A stretch of DNA of 20,572 nucleotides from assembly GCA_964590945.1 (NCBI GenBank), contig CAZPXF010000036.1, positions 1 to 20,572 of the forward strand, given 5' to 3'. Both the position numbers and the translations under genes were made by a program. This document shows, piece by piece, positions 7,489-15,754 of this stretch (within the stretch, counting starts at the first letter, position 1; each line of letters opens with the position of its first letter). This stretch comes from CAZPXF01 sp964590945. GTDB taxonomy: Bacteria; Bacillota; Clostridia; Lachnospirales; Lachnospiraceae. A model generated the notes under the pieces. It did no database searches, had not been told where the DNA came from, and saw only the letters and a program-made list of their open reading frames with translations.

Positions 7489-7552
7489 ATAAAATAGTCC
7501 TTTCTTTCGTCTGTGTTATCGTATGATATATTCATACCAGCCCCTCTTCATT

Positions 7553-7581
7553 ATATTAGCATAAAACAGCTGACGTGTTAA
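7553..7581 (-). promoter_or_regulatory. Promoter for the CBS-domain gene
   Basis: Read on the - strand, TTAACA (7576-7581), a 17-base spacer and an extended -10 TG-C-TAATAT (-10 hexamer at 7553-7558) are present, about 65 bases before the start codon at 7488. Base matches are direct; activity is inferred. Confidence 0.55.
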
Positions 7582-7640
7582 TTCAATATCTTATAAAAAA
7601 AACATAAAGTGATCCAATTTGGTGCGATTCGAAGAAGTTA

Positions 7641-7683
7641 TGCTATTTTTTACTTTGGAAATAGTGTATAATATAGCATATAT
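7641..7683 (+). promoter_or_regulatory. AT-rich candidate promoter region for glgB
   Basis: TATAAT occurs at 7667-7672, and TTTACT at 7649-7654 precedes TATAGC (7672-7677) by 17 bases. Several overlapping -10-like hexamers make the exact promoter uncertain. The location 33-75 bases before the glgB start at 7716, in a 227-base divergent gap, makes a promoter here likely. Confidence 0.4.
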
Positions 7684-7715
7684 CATATATCAGTACAGAC
7701 ATGGAAGGTGATGTT

Positions 7716-9653
7716 ATGGGGAAAAATAATAAAGCGACAGAGACGCCGAAAAAGACTTCGTCATTTAAGATCAGCGATTATGATCAGTATCTTTTCGGAA
7801 AGGGTAACCATTATGAGATCTATAAGAAAATGGGCGCCCATCCGGTGACATACCGGGGGAGAAAAGGAGTTTACTTTGCTGTCTGGGCGCCGAATGCAAA
7901 GAGTGTTTCTGTAGTCGGGGACTTTAATGATTGGGATAAAAAGACAAATGTGATGGAGCGCCAGAAGATTATAGGTATTTACACCTGTTTTGTTCCGGGA
8001 GCTGCAAAGGGTGATTTATATAAGTTCTGTATCGAGACTCAGAAAGGCGATTTCATTTACAAATCCGATCCGTTTGCAAATGAAGCGGAACTGCGTCCGG
8101 GGAACGCTTCAAGAGTGACCGATATCACAAAGCTGAGATGGAGCGACGGGAAGTGGCTGGAGAAGCGCAGGAACAGCAATTTCCGGGAAGAGCCGATGTC
8201 TATTTACGAGGTGCATATCGGTTCCTGGAAGAAGCATTTCGGTTATAAGGCAGATGATGGCTTTTATACATACCGTGAATTTGCCAGATCACTGGTAGAA
8301 TATCTGAAAGAGATGAAATATACCCATGTGGAATTGATGGGTATTTCCGAGTATCCATTTGACGGTTCATGGGGATATCAGGTGACCGGATATTATGCGC
8401 CTACGTCCCGTTATGGAAGTCCGCAGGATTTTGCATATCTGGTCAATTATCTGCACAGGAATAATATTGGCGTTATTCTTGACTGGGTACCGGCGCATTT
8501 TCCAAGAGATGCACATGGCCTGGCAGATTTTGACGGGACGCCTGTTTTTGAGTATGCAGATACAAGAAAGGGCGAGCATCCGGACTGGGGAACCAAGGTC
8601 TTTGACCTTACGAAGACAGAGGTTGTCAACTTCCTGATCTCAAGCGCACTGTACTGGATCGAGCAGTTCCATGTAGACGGCCTGCGTGTGGATGCGGTTG
8701 CTTCCATGCTTTATCTTGATTATGGACGTCAGGACGGACAGTGGGTTGCCAATAAATACGGCGGCAATGAGAATCTTGAGGCGATCGAGTTCCTGAGGCA
8801 TCTGAACAGCATCATTCATTCGAGGAATCCGGGCGCTTTGATGATCGCGGAGGAGTCTACGGCGTGGCCGAGGGTAACGGCAGATCCGAAGGACGGCGGC
8901 CTTGGCTTTGACCTGAAGTGGAATATGGGCTGGATGCATGATTTCCTGGAGTATATGAAGCTGGATCCGTATTTCCGCAAGCCGAACCACTACAATATGA
9001 CATTTGCGATGACCTACGCGTACAGCGAGAATTACATTTTGGTTCTTTCACACGACGAGGTTGTTCATCTGAAATGCTCGATGCTCAATAAAATGCCGGG
9101 GCTTGGATTTGACAAATTTGCGAATCTGAAAGCAGGATATGCATTCATGATGGGGCATCCGGGCAAGAAGCTTCTGTTTATGGGGCAGGATTTCGGACAG
9201 CTTCGTGAGTGGAGCGAGGAGCGTGAGCTTGACTGGTATCTGCTGGCGGAGGATGATCACCAGCACCTGCACAATTTCTACAGGGATCTTTTGAAGCTGT
9301 ACCGTAAGAAGAAGGCTTTTTATGAGGCGGATCAGTACAGCGAAGGGTTTGAGTGGGTGAACGCCGATGACAGGGACCGCAGCATTTACAGCTTCATCCG
9401 CCATTCCAGGGATGGCAGGAAGAACCTGCTGTTTGTGATCAATTTCACCCCTATGGCGCGGGAGGATTACCGTGTAGGCGTTCCGAGAAGAAAGCAGTAC
9501 AAGCTGATCCTGAACAGCGATGAAAAGCAGTATGGAGGAAAGGGCGAGGAACGTCCGCTTGTTTACAAGGCTGTAAAGGGCGAGTGCGACGGAAGACCAT
9601 ATTCATTCTCGTATCCGCTTCCGCCGTATGGAGTTGCGGTTTTTGAGTTTTAA
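7716..9653 (+). CDS. glgB: 1,4-alpha-glucan (glycogen) branching enzyme, GlgB
   Basis: GlgB cuts alpha-1,4-glucan chains and rejoins them through alpha-1,6 bonds, giving branched glycogen. The protein of about 645 residues has a CBM48 N-terminal module (VYFAVWAPNAKSVSVVGDFNDWD) and a GH13 catalytic barrel. The catalytic residues are visible: the nucleophile D326 in GLRVDAVASM, the acid/base E379 in MIAEEST, and D447 in SHDEVVHLKCSM. DWVPAHF is the GH13 region I. The motif after HDEVVH is LKCS rather than the more usual GK-S, a substitution I associate with clostridial GlgB. I prefer the ATG at 7716, preceded by GGAAGGTG with good spacing, over the in-frame ATG at 7701, which has no Shine-Dalgarno sequence. 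No glgC, glgA or glgP lies nearby, so the rest of glycogen synthesis must be elsewhere. Confidence 0.96.
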   Translation: MGKNNKATETPKKTSSFKISDYDQYLFGKGNHYEIYKKMGAHPVTYRGRKGVYFAVWAPNAKSVSVVGDFNDWDKKTNVMERQKIIGIYTCFVPGAAKGDLYKFCIETQKGDFIYKSDPFANEAELRPGNASRVTDITKLRWSDGKWLEKRRNSNFREEPMSIYEVHIGSWKKHFGYKADDGFYTYREFARSLVEYLKEMKYTHVELMGISEYPFDGSWGYQVTGYYAPTSRYGSPQDFAYLVNYLHRNNIGVILDWVPAHFPRDAHGLADFDGTPVFEYADTRKGEHPDWGTKVFDLTKTEVVNFLISSALYWIEQFHVDGLRVDAVASMLYLDYGRQDGQWVANKYGGNENLEAIEFLRHLNSIIHSRNPGALMIAEESTAWPRVTADPKDGGLGFDLKWNMGWMHDFLEYMKLDPYFRKPNHYNMTFAMTYAYSENYILVLSHDEVVHLKCSMLNKMPGLGFDKFANLKAGYAFMMGHPGKKLLFMGQDFGQLREWSEERELDWYLLAEDDHQHLHNFYRDLLKLYRKKKAFYEADQYSEGFEWVNADDRDRSIYSFIRHSRDGRKNLLFVINFTPMAREDYRVGVPRRKQYKLILNSDEKQYGGKGEERPLVYKAVKGECDGRPYSFSYPLPPYGVAVFEF

Positions 9654-9663
9654 CAGGAATATT

Positions 9664-9692
9664 AAAGTGCACAGAACCGGATCTCGCACTTT
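9664..9692 (+). other. Inverted repeat between glgB and asnS
   Basis: AAAGTGC (9664-9670) and GCACTTT (9686-9692) form a perfect 7-bp stem around a 15-base loop. There is no T-run after it, so it is a weak terminator candidate at best. It lies 32 bases before the asnS start. The 71-base gap is too short for a T-box leader. Confidence 0.45.
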
Positions 9693-9724
9693 GGAAACTA
9701 TAATAATTTAGGAGACAAATTGAC

Positions 9725-11116
9725 ATGGATTTAATTACAGTAAAAGAATTATTCAGAAACCGGGAAGAGTATCTGGATAAAGAGATTCAGGTTGGAGGAT
9801 GGGTGCGCAGCATCCGTGATTCAAAGACATTCGGATTTATTGTGCTCAACGATGGTTCATTCTTTGAACCTCTTCAGGTTGTATATAGCGATAAGCTGGA
9901 CAACTTTGCAGAGATCTCCGGCCTGAACGTTGGAGCGGCGATCATTGTAAAGGGTACGCTTGTGGCGACGCCGAAGGCGAAGCAGCCGTTTGAGATTCAG
10001 GCGGATGAGGTTGCAATCGAGGGAGCGTCCGCGCCGGACTACCCGCTTCAGAAAAAGCGCCACAGCTTCGAGTTCCTGCGTACGATCTCTCATCTTCGTC
10101 CGAGGACAAATACATTTCAGGCGGTGTTTCGCGTACGCTCTCTGACAGCATATGCGATCCATAAGTTTTTCCAGGAGCGTGGATTTGTCTATGTAAATAC
10201 GCCTCTGATCACCGGAAGCGACTGCGAGGGCGCAGGAGAGATGTTCCAGGTGACGACGATGGATCTGAATAACGTTCCTAAGACCAGGGAAGGAAAGGTT
10301 GATTTTACGAAGGATTTCTTTGGAAAACCAACGAATCTTACGGTGAGCGGACAGCTGAACGGCGAGACCTTCGCGCAGGCGTTCCGGAGTATTTATACGT
10401 TTGGGCCGACATTCCGTGCGGAAAATTCCAACACGACGCGTCATGCGGCTGAGTTTTGGATGATCGAGCCGGAGATCGCGTTTGCGGATCTGGAGGATGA
10501 TATGGACCTTGCGGAGGCGATGCTGAAATATGTGATCCGTTATGTGATGGAAAACGCCCCGGAAGAGATGCGGTTTTTTAATTCCTTCGTGGATAAGGGT
10601 CTCATGGATCGGCTGAATAATGTAGTTAATTCTGAGTTTGGAAGAATCACGTACACGGAGGCCATCGGGCTTCTTGAGAAAAATAACGACAGGTTTGAGT
10701 ATAAGGTTTCATGGGGAAGCGATCTTCAGACAGAGCATGAACGTTATCTGACAGAGCAGATCTTTAAACGCCCGGTTTTTGTAACGGATTATCCGAAGGA
10801 GATCAAAGCGTTCTACATGAAGATGAACGACGACAATAAAACGGTTGCCGCCGTGGATTGCCTTGTTCCGGGGATCGGCGAGATCATCGGCGGAAGCCAG
10901 CGCGAGGATGATCTGGAGAAGCTGAGCGCGCGTATGAAGGAGCTTGGGCTGAACGAAGCAGATTATGGATTCTATCTGGATCTGAGAAAATACGGTTCGA
11001 CACGGCATGCCGGTTTCGGACTTGGATTTGAGAGGTGCGTGATGTATCTGACAGGCATGTCCAATATTCGCGATGTTGTTCCATTCCCGCGTACAGTAGG
11101 AAACTGCGAGTTATAA
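9725..11116 (+). CDS. asnS: Asparaginyl-tRNA synthetase (AsnS)
   Basis: AsnS charges tRNA-Asn with asparagine in the cytoplasm. The 463-residue class IIb enzyme has an N-terminal OB-fold anticodon-binding domain (about 1-105, starting at VGGWVRSIRDSKTFGFI) and a catalytic domain. Class II motif 2 is FGPTFRAENSNTTRHAAEF (R231), and motif 3 is GFGLGFERCVMYLTG (R437). The FRAENSNTTRH sequence and the overall length fit AsnS rather than AspS, which carries a large GAD insertion. AGGAGA (9710-9715) precedes the ATG by 9 bases. The 98-base gap to the next gene shows neither a terminator nor a clear promoter, so transcription could continue into the VanR-like gene. Confidence 0.96.
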   Translation: MDLITVKELFRNREEYLDKEIQVGGWVRSIRDSKTFGFIVLNDGSFFEPLQVVYSDKLDNFAEISGLNVGAAIIVKGTLVATPKAKQPFEIQADEVAIEGASAPDYPLQKKRHSFEFLRTISHLRPRTNTFQAVFRVRSLTAYAIHKFFQERGFVYVNTPLITGSDCEGAGEMFQVTTMDLNNVPKTREGKVDFTKDFFGKPTNLTVSGQLNGETFAQAFRSIYTFGPTFRAENSNTTRHAAEFWMIEPEIAFADLEDDMDLAEAMLKYVIRYVMENAPEEMRFFNSFVDKGLMDRLNNVVNSEFGRITYTEAIGLLEKNNDRFEYKVSWGSDLQTEHERYLTEQIFKRPVFVTDYPKEIKAFYMKMNDDNKTVAAVDCLVPGIGEIIGGSQREDDLEKLSARMKELGLNEADYGFYLDLRKYGSTRHAGFGLGFERCVMYLTGMSNIRDVVPFPRTVGNCEL

Positions 11117-11214
11117 GGAGTTTGGAAGTGAAGAGAGATCTGTAAGCTGCCATGTGTGCGCAGGGAGGATTTTCTTCGTATCAAAGCACAGGTCATATGC
11201 GACAGGAGGGATCT

Positions 11215-11904
11215 ATGAATATTCTGGTAGTGGATGATGAGAAAGAAATTGCGGACATTGTGGAGCTTTATTTGAAGGGGGATCAATTCAGCATTTACAA
11301 ATGTTACAATGGCACAGATGCGTGGAATCTGGTACAGCGGGTGAAGTTTGATATGGCGATTCTGGACGTTATGCTTCCGGATTTTGACGGCTTTGAGCTG
11401 CTGAAAAGGATTCGCGGCAAATACACATTTCCGGTCATTATGCTGACTGCCAAGACGGAATACATGGACAAGATCACCGGTCTTACGATGGGTGCGGACG
11501 ACTACATTCAGAAGCCGTTCAATCCCCTCGAGCTGGTGGCAAGAGTCAAGGCGCAGATGCGCCGGTATACACAGTACAATGACGGGGCGAAAAATTCCGG
11601 TGAGATCATCGATTTTGCGGGACTTTTTCTGGACAAGGAATCCCATCAGTGTACATACAATGACGAGGATCTGAACCTGACTCCGATTGAGTTTGATCTT
11701 CTCTGGATTCTCTGTGAGAACCGGGGAAAGGTCATCAGCTCGGAGAAGCTTTTTGAAGAAGTGTGGGGACAGAAATTCTACAAAAACAGTAACAATACGG
11801 TAATGGTTCACATTCGTCATCTGCGGGAAAAGATGGCGGGGCCGACCGGAAGAAAAGATTTCATACGGACAGTATGGGGAGTTGGGTACAAGGTTGAAGA
11901 GTAA
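11215..11904 (+). CDS. VanR-like OmpR-family response regulator
   Basis: This 229-residue regulator has a receiver domain with the acidic pair in VVDDE, the phospho-acceptor D51 in ILDVMLP and the lysine of IQKPFNPLEL, followed by a winged-helix DNA-binding domain ending in TVWGVGYKVEE. Several segments closely match VanR of glycopeptide resistance operons as I remember it: EKEIADIVELYLK, the ITGLTMGADDY stretch, LELVARVKAQ and NNTVMVHIRHLREKM. I chose the ATG at 11215 because AGGAGGG (11204-11210) lies just before it; the frame stays open back to an ATG at 11152, but that has no homologous content. The gene overlaps the kinase gene downstream. No vanH, vanA/B, vanX or vanY genes occur in this window, so it should be read as a VanR-like regulator, not a resistance determinant. 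Confidence 0.93.
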   Translation: MNILVVDDEKEIADIVELYLKGDQFSIYKCYNGTDAWNLVQRVKFDMAILDVMLPDFDGFELLKRIRGKYTFPVIMLTAKTEYMDKITGLTMGADDYIQKPFNPLELVARVKAQMRRYTQYNDGAKNSGEIIDFAGLFLDKESHQCTYNDEDLNLTPIEFDLLWILCENRGKVISSEKLFEEVWGQKFYKNSNNTVMVHIRHLREKMAGPTGRKDFIRTVWGVGYKVEE

Positions 11905-13021
11905 ATATCGTGATCTCAAATTAACAATTCTTCTGCAGACCGTTTTTATTACAGCATTGACAGTATTGGTAGGCGGGTTTATTCTCGTCTACTTTGTCGA
12001 TGGGGTATATAATGACAGCTTTGCGGACAAATTTGTCGCATTAATGATGGCATTTAACATGGATGAGCAGAGCGCGATCAAAATGTACTGGACATTGATT
12101 GGCGATAACAAGGTGTTCTTTATGATTGTGGGATTCCTGGTTCTGTTTTCCGTGTTTTTTTATTTTGCACTCTCGAAAATGACGCAGTATCTGGATCAGA
12201 TCGAAAAAGGGATTGCCAATCTTGCTTCGGACTGCGCAGAACCGGTCCGGCTGATCTCCGAGCTTGAACCGATCGAGAACAGCCTGAATGAGATCCGCGC
12301 GACGATCCGGCGTCAGGAAAAGGAGATGCGCGACAATGAAAAGAGAAAAAATGATCTGGTTCTGTTTCTGGCGCATGATCTGAAAACTCCGCTGACCTCT
12401 GTCGTGGCCTATTTAAGTATGCTTGATACGCATCCGGATATGCCGGTGGAGGAACGTGCGAAATATACGCATATCTCCCTGGAGAAAGCGCTGCGCCTTG
12501 GGGAGCTGATCAATGAATTTTTTGAGATTACAAAATTTAATATGCAGGTGATCGAGCTGGAGCCGGTGGAACTGGATCTTTCCATTATGCTGGAACAGCT
12601 GGCGGATGAGCTGTATGCGGTCCTGCGCGAGAAAAACCTGACGTGCACTGTGGCGGCGGAGGGAAATCTCATGATCCACGGCGACCCGGACAAGCTGGCC
12701 CGCGTCTTTGATAATATATTGCGGAACGCCATTGCATATTGTAAGCCGGATTCTGAAATCCGCATCCGTGCGCAGCGGAAGAAAAAGGATGTTGTCATTG
12801 AGTTCGCCAACAAGGGCGGCGGACTTTCAAAGGAAGAACTGCAGATGATCTTCGAGAAGTTTTACCGGGTGGATAATTCCCGGTCGACAAAGACGGGCGG
12901 GGCGGGACTTGGACTTGCAATTGCAAAGGAGATCGTGACGCTGCATCATGGTACGATCACTGCAGAGAGCGATCCGTTTGAGACAAGGTTTATCGTAACG
13001 CTTCCGCGGAAGGGGGCATAA
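11882..13021 (+). CDS. VanS-like sensor histidine kinase
   Basis: This kinase of about 379 residues has two membrane helices (about 14-38 and 78-97) with only about 40 residues between them outside the membrane. A HAMP-like linker follows, then the phospho-acceptor H165 in LAHDLKTPLTS, and an ATPase domain with the N box (DNILRNAIAYC), the F box (FEKFYRVDNSRS) and the G2 box (GGAGLGLAIAKEI). DKLARVF, DMPVEERAKYTHI and NEFFEITK match VanS of the VanA type closely from memory. The start is a non-ATG codon: TTG at 11882, overlapping the regulator by 23 bases, or TTG at 11894, 12 bases after GGGGAG (11876-11881). The choice is uncertain. The short loop suggests sensing within or near the membrane, for example of cell-wall intermediates or antibiotics. 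That is inference. Confidence 0.92.
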   Translation: MGTRLKSKYRDLKLTILLQTVFITALTVLVGGFILVYFVDGVYNDSFADKFVALMMAFNMDEQSAIKMYWTLIGDNKVFFMIVGFLVLFSVFFYFALSKMTQYLDQIEKGIANLASDCAEPVRLISELEPIENSLNEIRATIRRQEKEMRDNEKRKNDLVLFLAHDLKTPLTSVVAYLSMLDTHPDMPVEERAKYTHISLEKALRLGELINEFFEITKFNMQVIELEPVELDLSIMLEQLADELYAVLREKNLTCTVAAEGNLMIHGDPDKLARVFDNILRNAIAYCKPDSEIRIRAQRKKKDVVIEFANKGGGLSKEELQMIFEKFYRVDNSRSTKTGGAGLGLAIAKEIVTLHHGTITAESDPFETRFIVTLPRKGA

Positions 13022-13022
13022 T

Positions 13023-14147
13023 ATGCGTTTTATTCATACAGCGGATATCCACCTCGGCGCATCGCCGGAGGCCGGAAAGGCATATTCGGCAGGCCGTGCG
13101 GATGAGATCTGGGATACGTTTGCAAAATTAATAGAGGTTGTCCGGCAGGAAAAGACGGATCTTCTGCTGATCGCAGGGGATCTTTTTCACAGGGATCCTT
13201 TGATGCGGGAATTAAAGGAGGTCAGCTATCTGTTTGACCAGATTCCGGATACGAGAGTTGTGTTTGTCGCGGGAAATCATGATTATATACGGAAAAACTC
13301 TGCATATCTGCGGTTTCCGTGGGGAGAAAATGTGCATCCGATCCTTGAAAATGAGGCGATGGACGTCACATTTTCGGATCTGGATGTGACTGTGCGGGGA
13401 CTCAGCTACCATTCACGGGAGATCACGGAACCGCTTCTGCAGGATCAGGCTGCGCCGCATGATATGAAATACAGTATTTTGCTTTTGCATGGCGGGGATG
13501 AGAAACATATCCCGGTGGACCGGCGCTGCCTGGAACAGTTAAATTACGATTACATTGCTATGGGCCATATACATAAGCCGCATCCACTGATCCCGGGGTA
13601 TGCCGTGTATTCGGGCTCACTGGAACCGACGGATGTTCTGGATTTGGGACAGCATGGGTATATCCGCGGCGAGATCACAGGTGAAGCAGTGGAGGTGGAG
13701 TTCATTCCATTCGCGTCCCGGCGATATATTCAGCAGAGGCTTGAGATCGCTCCGGCGGACAGCGAGCGCAGGATCGCGGACTGTATTGCGGAGGCGATAC
13801 GGGAGCAGGGATTGGAAAATATGTATGAATTTGAACTGACGGGATTTACTTCGCCGGATACGGAGCTGCATACAGAGCTGTGGGATCCATATGGGAATAT
13901 CGTTTCGATCACGGATCACACGAGAAAGCAGCTTGACTATGAGCGGCTGTACCGGAAGAATCCCGGAAATCTCCTCGGAAAGTTTCTTGGGAGCTTCCGG
14001 GAAGAGCTTTCGGAGGATGCTGATATTCTTCCGGATGAAAGGACAAGACCTGTGCTGATGCGGGGAACAGATCCGGATTCGGAAAACTTTGAGCGGGCGG
14101 TGCGCGAGGCGGGAACGCTGGCGCTCCTGCACGCCATGCAGGAGTGA
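13023..14147 (+). CDS. YhaO/SbcD-like metallophosphoesterase (DNA repair exonuclease family)
   Basis: This 374-residue protein belongs to the Mre11/SbcD branch of calcineurin-like metallophosphoesterases. Metal-binding motifs are present in order: DIHLG (D8, H10), AGDLFHR (D53), AGNHDY (N85, H86, D87), a histidine in LLLHGGDE, and GHIHKP (H182, H184). Such proteins form nuclease complexes with Rad50/SbcC-type ATPases. The next gene encodes just such an ATPase and overlaps it or follows at once. Together the pair most resembles B. subtilis YhaO-YhaN rather than the classic SbcDC, because the ATPase carries a membrane segment. The ATG lies one base after the kinase stop codon, with GGAAGGGGG upstream, so it is translated as part of the VanRS-like operon. 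Family and catalytic residues are clear; substrate and role are inferred. Confidence 0.9.
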   Translation: MRFIHTADIHLGASPEAGKAYSAGRADEIWDTFAKLIEVVRQEKTDLLLIAGDLFHRDPLMRELKEVSYLFDQIPDTRVVFVAGNHDYIRKNSAYLRFPWGENVHPILENEAMDVTFSDLDVTVRGLSYHSREITEPLLQDQAAPHDMKYSILLLHGGDEKHIPVDRRCLEQLNYDYIAMGHIHKPHPLIPGYAVYSGSLEPTDVLDLGQHGYIRGEITGEAVEVEFIPFASRRYIQQRLEIAPADSERRIADCIAEAIREQGLENMYEFELTGFTSPDTELHTELWDPYGNIVSITDHTRKQLDYERLYRKNPGNLLGKFLGSFREELSEDADILPDERTRPVLMRGTDPDSENFERAVREAGTLALLHAMQE

Positions 14148-14152
14148 AAGAT

Positions 14153-15628
14153 ATGCAGTTTTGCAAGGCAAAAACAGAGGAATTTGGAAAGCTGAATCAG
14201 GAGGTCATTTATTTTTCCCCGGGGATCAATCTGATTTATGGGGAGAATGAATCGGGCAAAACGACGCTGCATACTTTTTTGCGCAGTATGCTGTTTGGAA
14301 TGGAGCGCGGGCACGGACGTGCGGCGGCAAATGACGATTGGAGCCGCTTCGAACCCTGGGAGTACGGCGGAAGGTACGGGGGAAGTCTGACTTTTATCTG
14401 CGGCGACCGTACGTTTCAGATCGACCGGAGTTTTGAACGGAACCGGAAGACGGAGCGGCTTTTTTGTCTGGATGACGGGGAAGAACTTTCGCTGGAGCAG
14501 GGGGATCTGGAAATGCTTCTGTGTCAGATGACAGAAAAAGGGTATCGAAATTCCGTATCACTGGAACAAAACCAGGACTTTTCCCGTGAAGCGCTTGCCG
14601 GGGAGGTGCGGAATCAGGCGGCAAATTATAGCGGCAGCGCTTCTGACAATATTGATGTTGCGGCGGCGATCGGCTGGCTGAAAAATGAGAGAAAACAGTT
14701 TGAGAAAAAATTAAAAGAAGCGGAGACAGAGATCCGCAGGAAGCGGGGTCTTTTGGAGCAGAAGGAAAACTATCTCAGGGAAGAGTATGCAAGAAAGACC
14801 GCTTCTTACAGACAGCTTGAAGGTGAGCTGGGAGAAGAGCAGCTTTCGGATGAGAAAGTCAGAAGAAATCCATTCCTGATTCTTGCCGCAGCCGCAGTGA
14901 TCGCTTTGTCCATGTATTTTGCGGCTCTTCCGTGGAATATTGTATTTTCCCTGGCCGCAGTTGCTCTGGAGGAGATATGGTATGCGATCAACAAGAGAGG
15001 TATGGCGGCGGATCGCAGGGCGAAGGAAGCGGAGCGCCTGGAAAAGGGGGATCAGCTTTGGAGAAAGCAGGTGCTTCTGGAGGATATAAGGGAGCTGCAA
15101 ACGCAGATTCATAATCTGTCGGAAGAACAGGCCGAATGCGTAGCTGGAAGCGATGAATATGCAGAACTGAAAAGAAAATGTCAGGCATATCTGTCGGCGG
15201 AGAAGAGAATCGCCGATCTTTCGTCTGACATGATACAGGAGGCAGGGCATTCCGGCAATCTGGCGGAGCGCATGTCAGAGATCATCCGGAAACTTACAGA
15301 TGGGAAATACGAAAAGGTTTATCTGGATGAGGATATGCGCTGCTCGGTATATACGGACGGGAAAAAGGTTCCGGCAAAGAGCCTGAGCCGCGGGACGCTG
15401 GAACAGCTTCTTTTCGCGCTTCGGATGGCTGCGGCGGAAGAACTGTACGACGAGCCGATGCCCGTCGTTTTGGACGATGCATTTGTATTTTACGATGATG
15501 AACGGCTTGGGAATACATTGGAATGGCTGGCGGAGAACCGGCAGCAGGTACTTCTTTTCACCTGTCAGAGCCGGGAGGAGGAGATATTGCGGAGCCGGGG
15601 GATAAAGTGTACGAAGATTATTCTGTGA
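14153..15628 (+). CDS. Short YhaN/SbcC-like ATPase with a central membrane hairpin
   Basis: This 491-residue protein has split ABC-type ATPase motifs as in Rad50/SbcC/RecF. The Walker A loop is GENESGKTT (30-38), a signature motif LSRGT is at 411-415, and Walker B is VVLDDAF with D441/D442, followed by YDDER. Between the halves are charged coiled-coil stretches (about 170-235 and 285-350) that flank a very hydrophobic segment (about 240-278), which predicts two membrane helices. B. subtilis YhaN is a known relative with membrane helices in a much longer coiled coil, but this protein is about half its length. I chose the ATG at 14153, 8 bases after AGGAG (14140-14144); a GTG at 14144 is inside that Shine-Dalgarno sequence. 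It is the last gene before the terminator at 15706-15733. The zinc-hook CxxC of Rad50 is not seen. Confidence 0.85.
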   Translation: MQFCKAKTEEFGKLNQEVIYFSPGINLIYGENESGKTTLHTFLRSMLFGMERGHGRAAANDDWSRFEPWEYGGRYGGSLTFICGDRTFQIDRSFERNRKTERLFCLDDGEELSLEQGDLEMLLCQMTEKGYRNSVSLEQNQDFSREALAGEVRNQAANYSGSASDNIDVAAAIGWLKNERKQFEKKLKEAETEIRRKRGLLEQKENYLREEYARKTASYRQLEGELGEEQLSDEKVRRNPFLILAAAAVIALSMYFAALPWNIVFSLAAVALEEIWYAINKRGMAADRRAKEAERLEKGDQLWRKQVLLEDIRELQTQIHNLSEEQAECVAGSDEYAELKRKCQAYLSAEKRIADLSSDMIQEAGHSGNLAERMSEIIRKLTDGKYEKVYLDEDMRCSVYTDGKKVPAKSLSRGTLEQLLFALRMAAAEELYDEPMPVVLDDAFVFYDDERLGNTLEWLAENRQQVLLFTCQSREEEILRSRGIKCTKIIL

Positions 15629-15705
15629 TGGGAAAGTGGTGCGGCTTCACAGTAAAATCGCCCCACAGGCTTTGAAGAGTTATTAAAAAAGCATATGGAC
15701 ATAAA

Positions 15706-15733
15706 ATAAGGGGCCGTTGACACAGCCCCTTAT
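15706..15733. terminator. Bidirectional terminator between convergent operons
   Basis: ATAAGGGGC (15706-15714) and GCCCCTTAT (15725-15733) form a perfect 9-bp stem with a 10-base loop. On the - strand the tail reads TTATTTTATG, suitable for ending the PRPP synthetase transcript. On the + strand the tail TTATAAGTTTCC is weaker. It lies between two converging transcription units. Confidence 0.8.
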
Positions 15734-15754
15734 AAGTTTCCTGTCCCAGATATC

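Noticed and set aside
9654..9724. T-box leader for asnS
   Set aside because: The 71-base gap is too short and lacks the T-box core sequence; only a 7-bp inverted repeat is seen.
11152..11214. Upstream ATG extending the VanR-like regulator by 21 residues
   Set aside because: Receiver domains start near MNILVVDDE, and AGGAGGG sits directly before the ATG at 11215.
10972..11919. Long reading frame on the - strand, 315 codons
   Set aside because: It lies antisense to the end of asnS and the VanR-like gene, has no ribosome binding site logic and no family features.
11215..15628. Glycopeptide resistance operon
   Set aside because: Only VanR/VanS-like regulators are found; no vanH, ligase, vanX or vanY gene follows.
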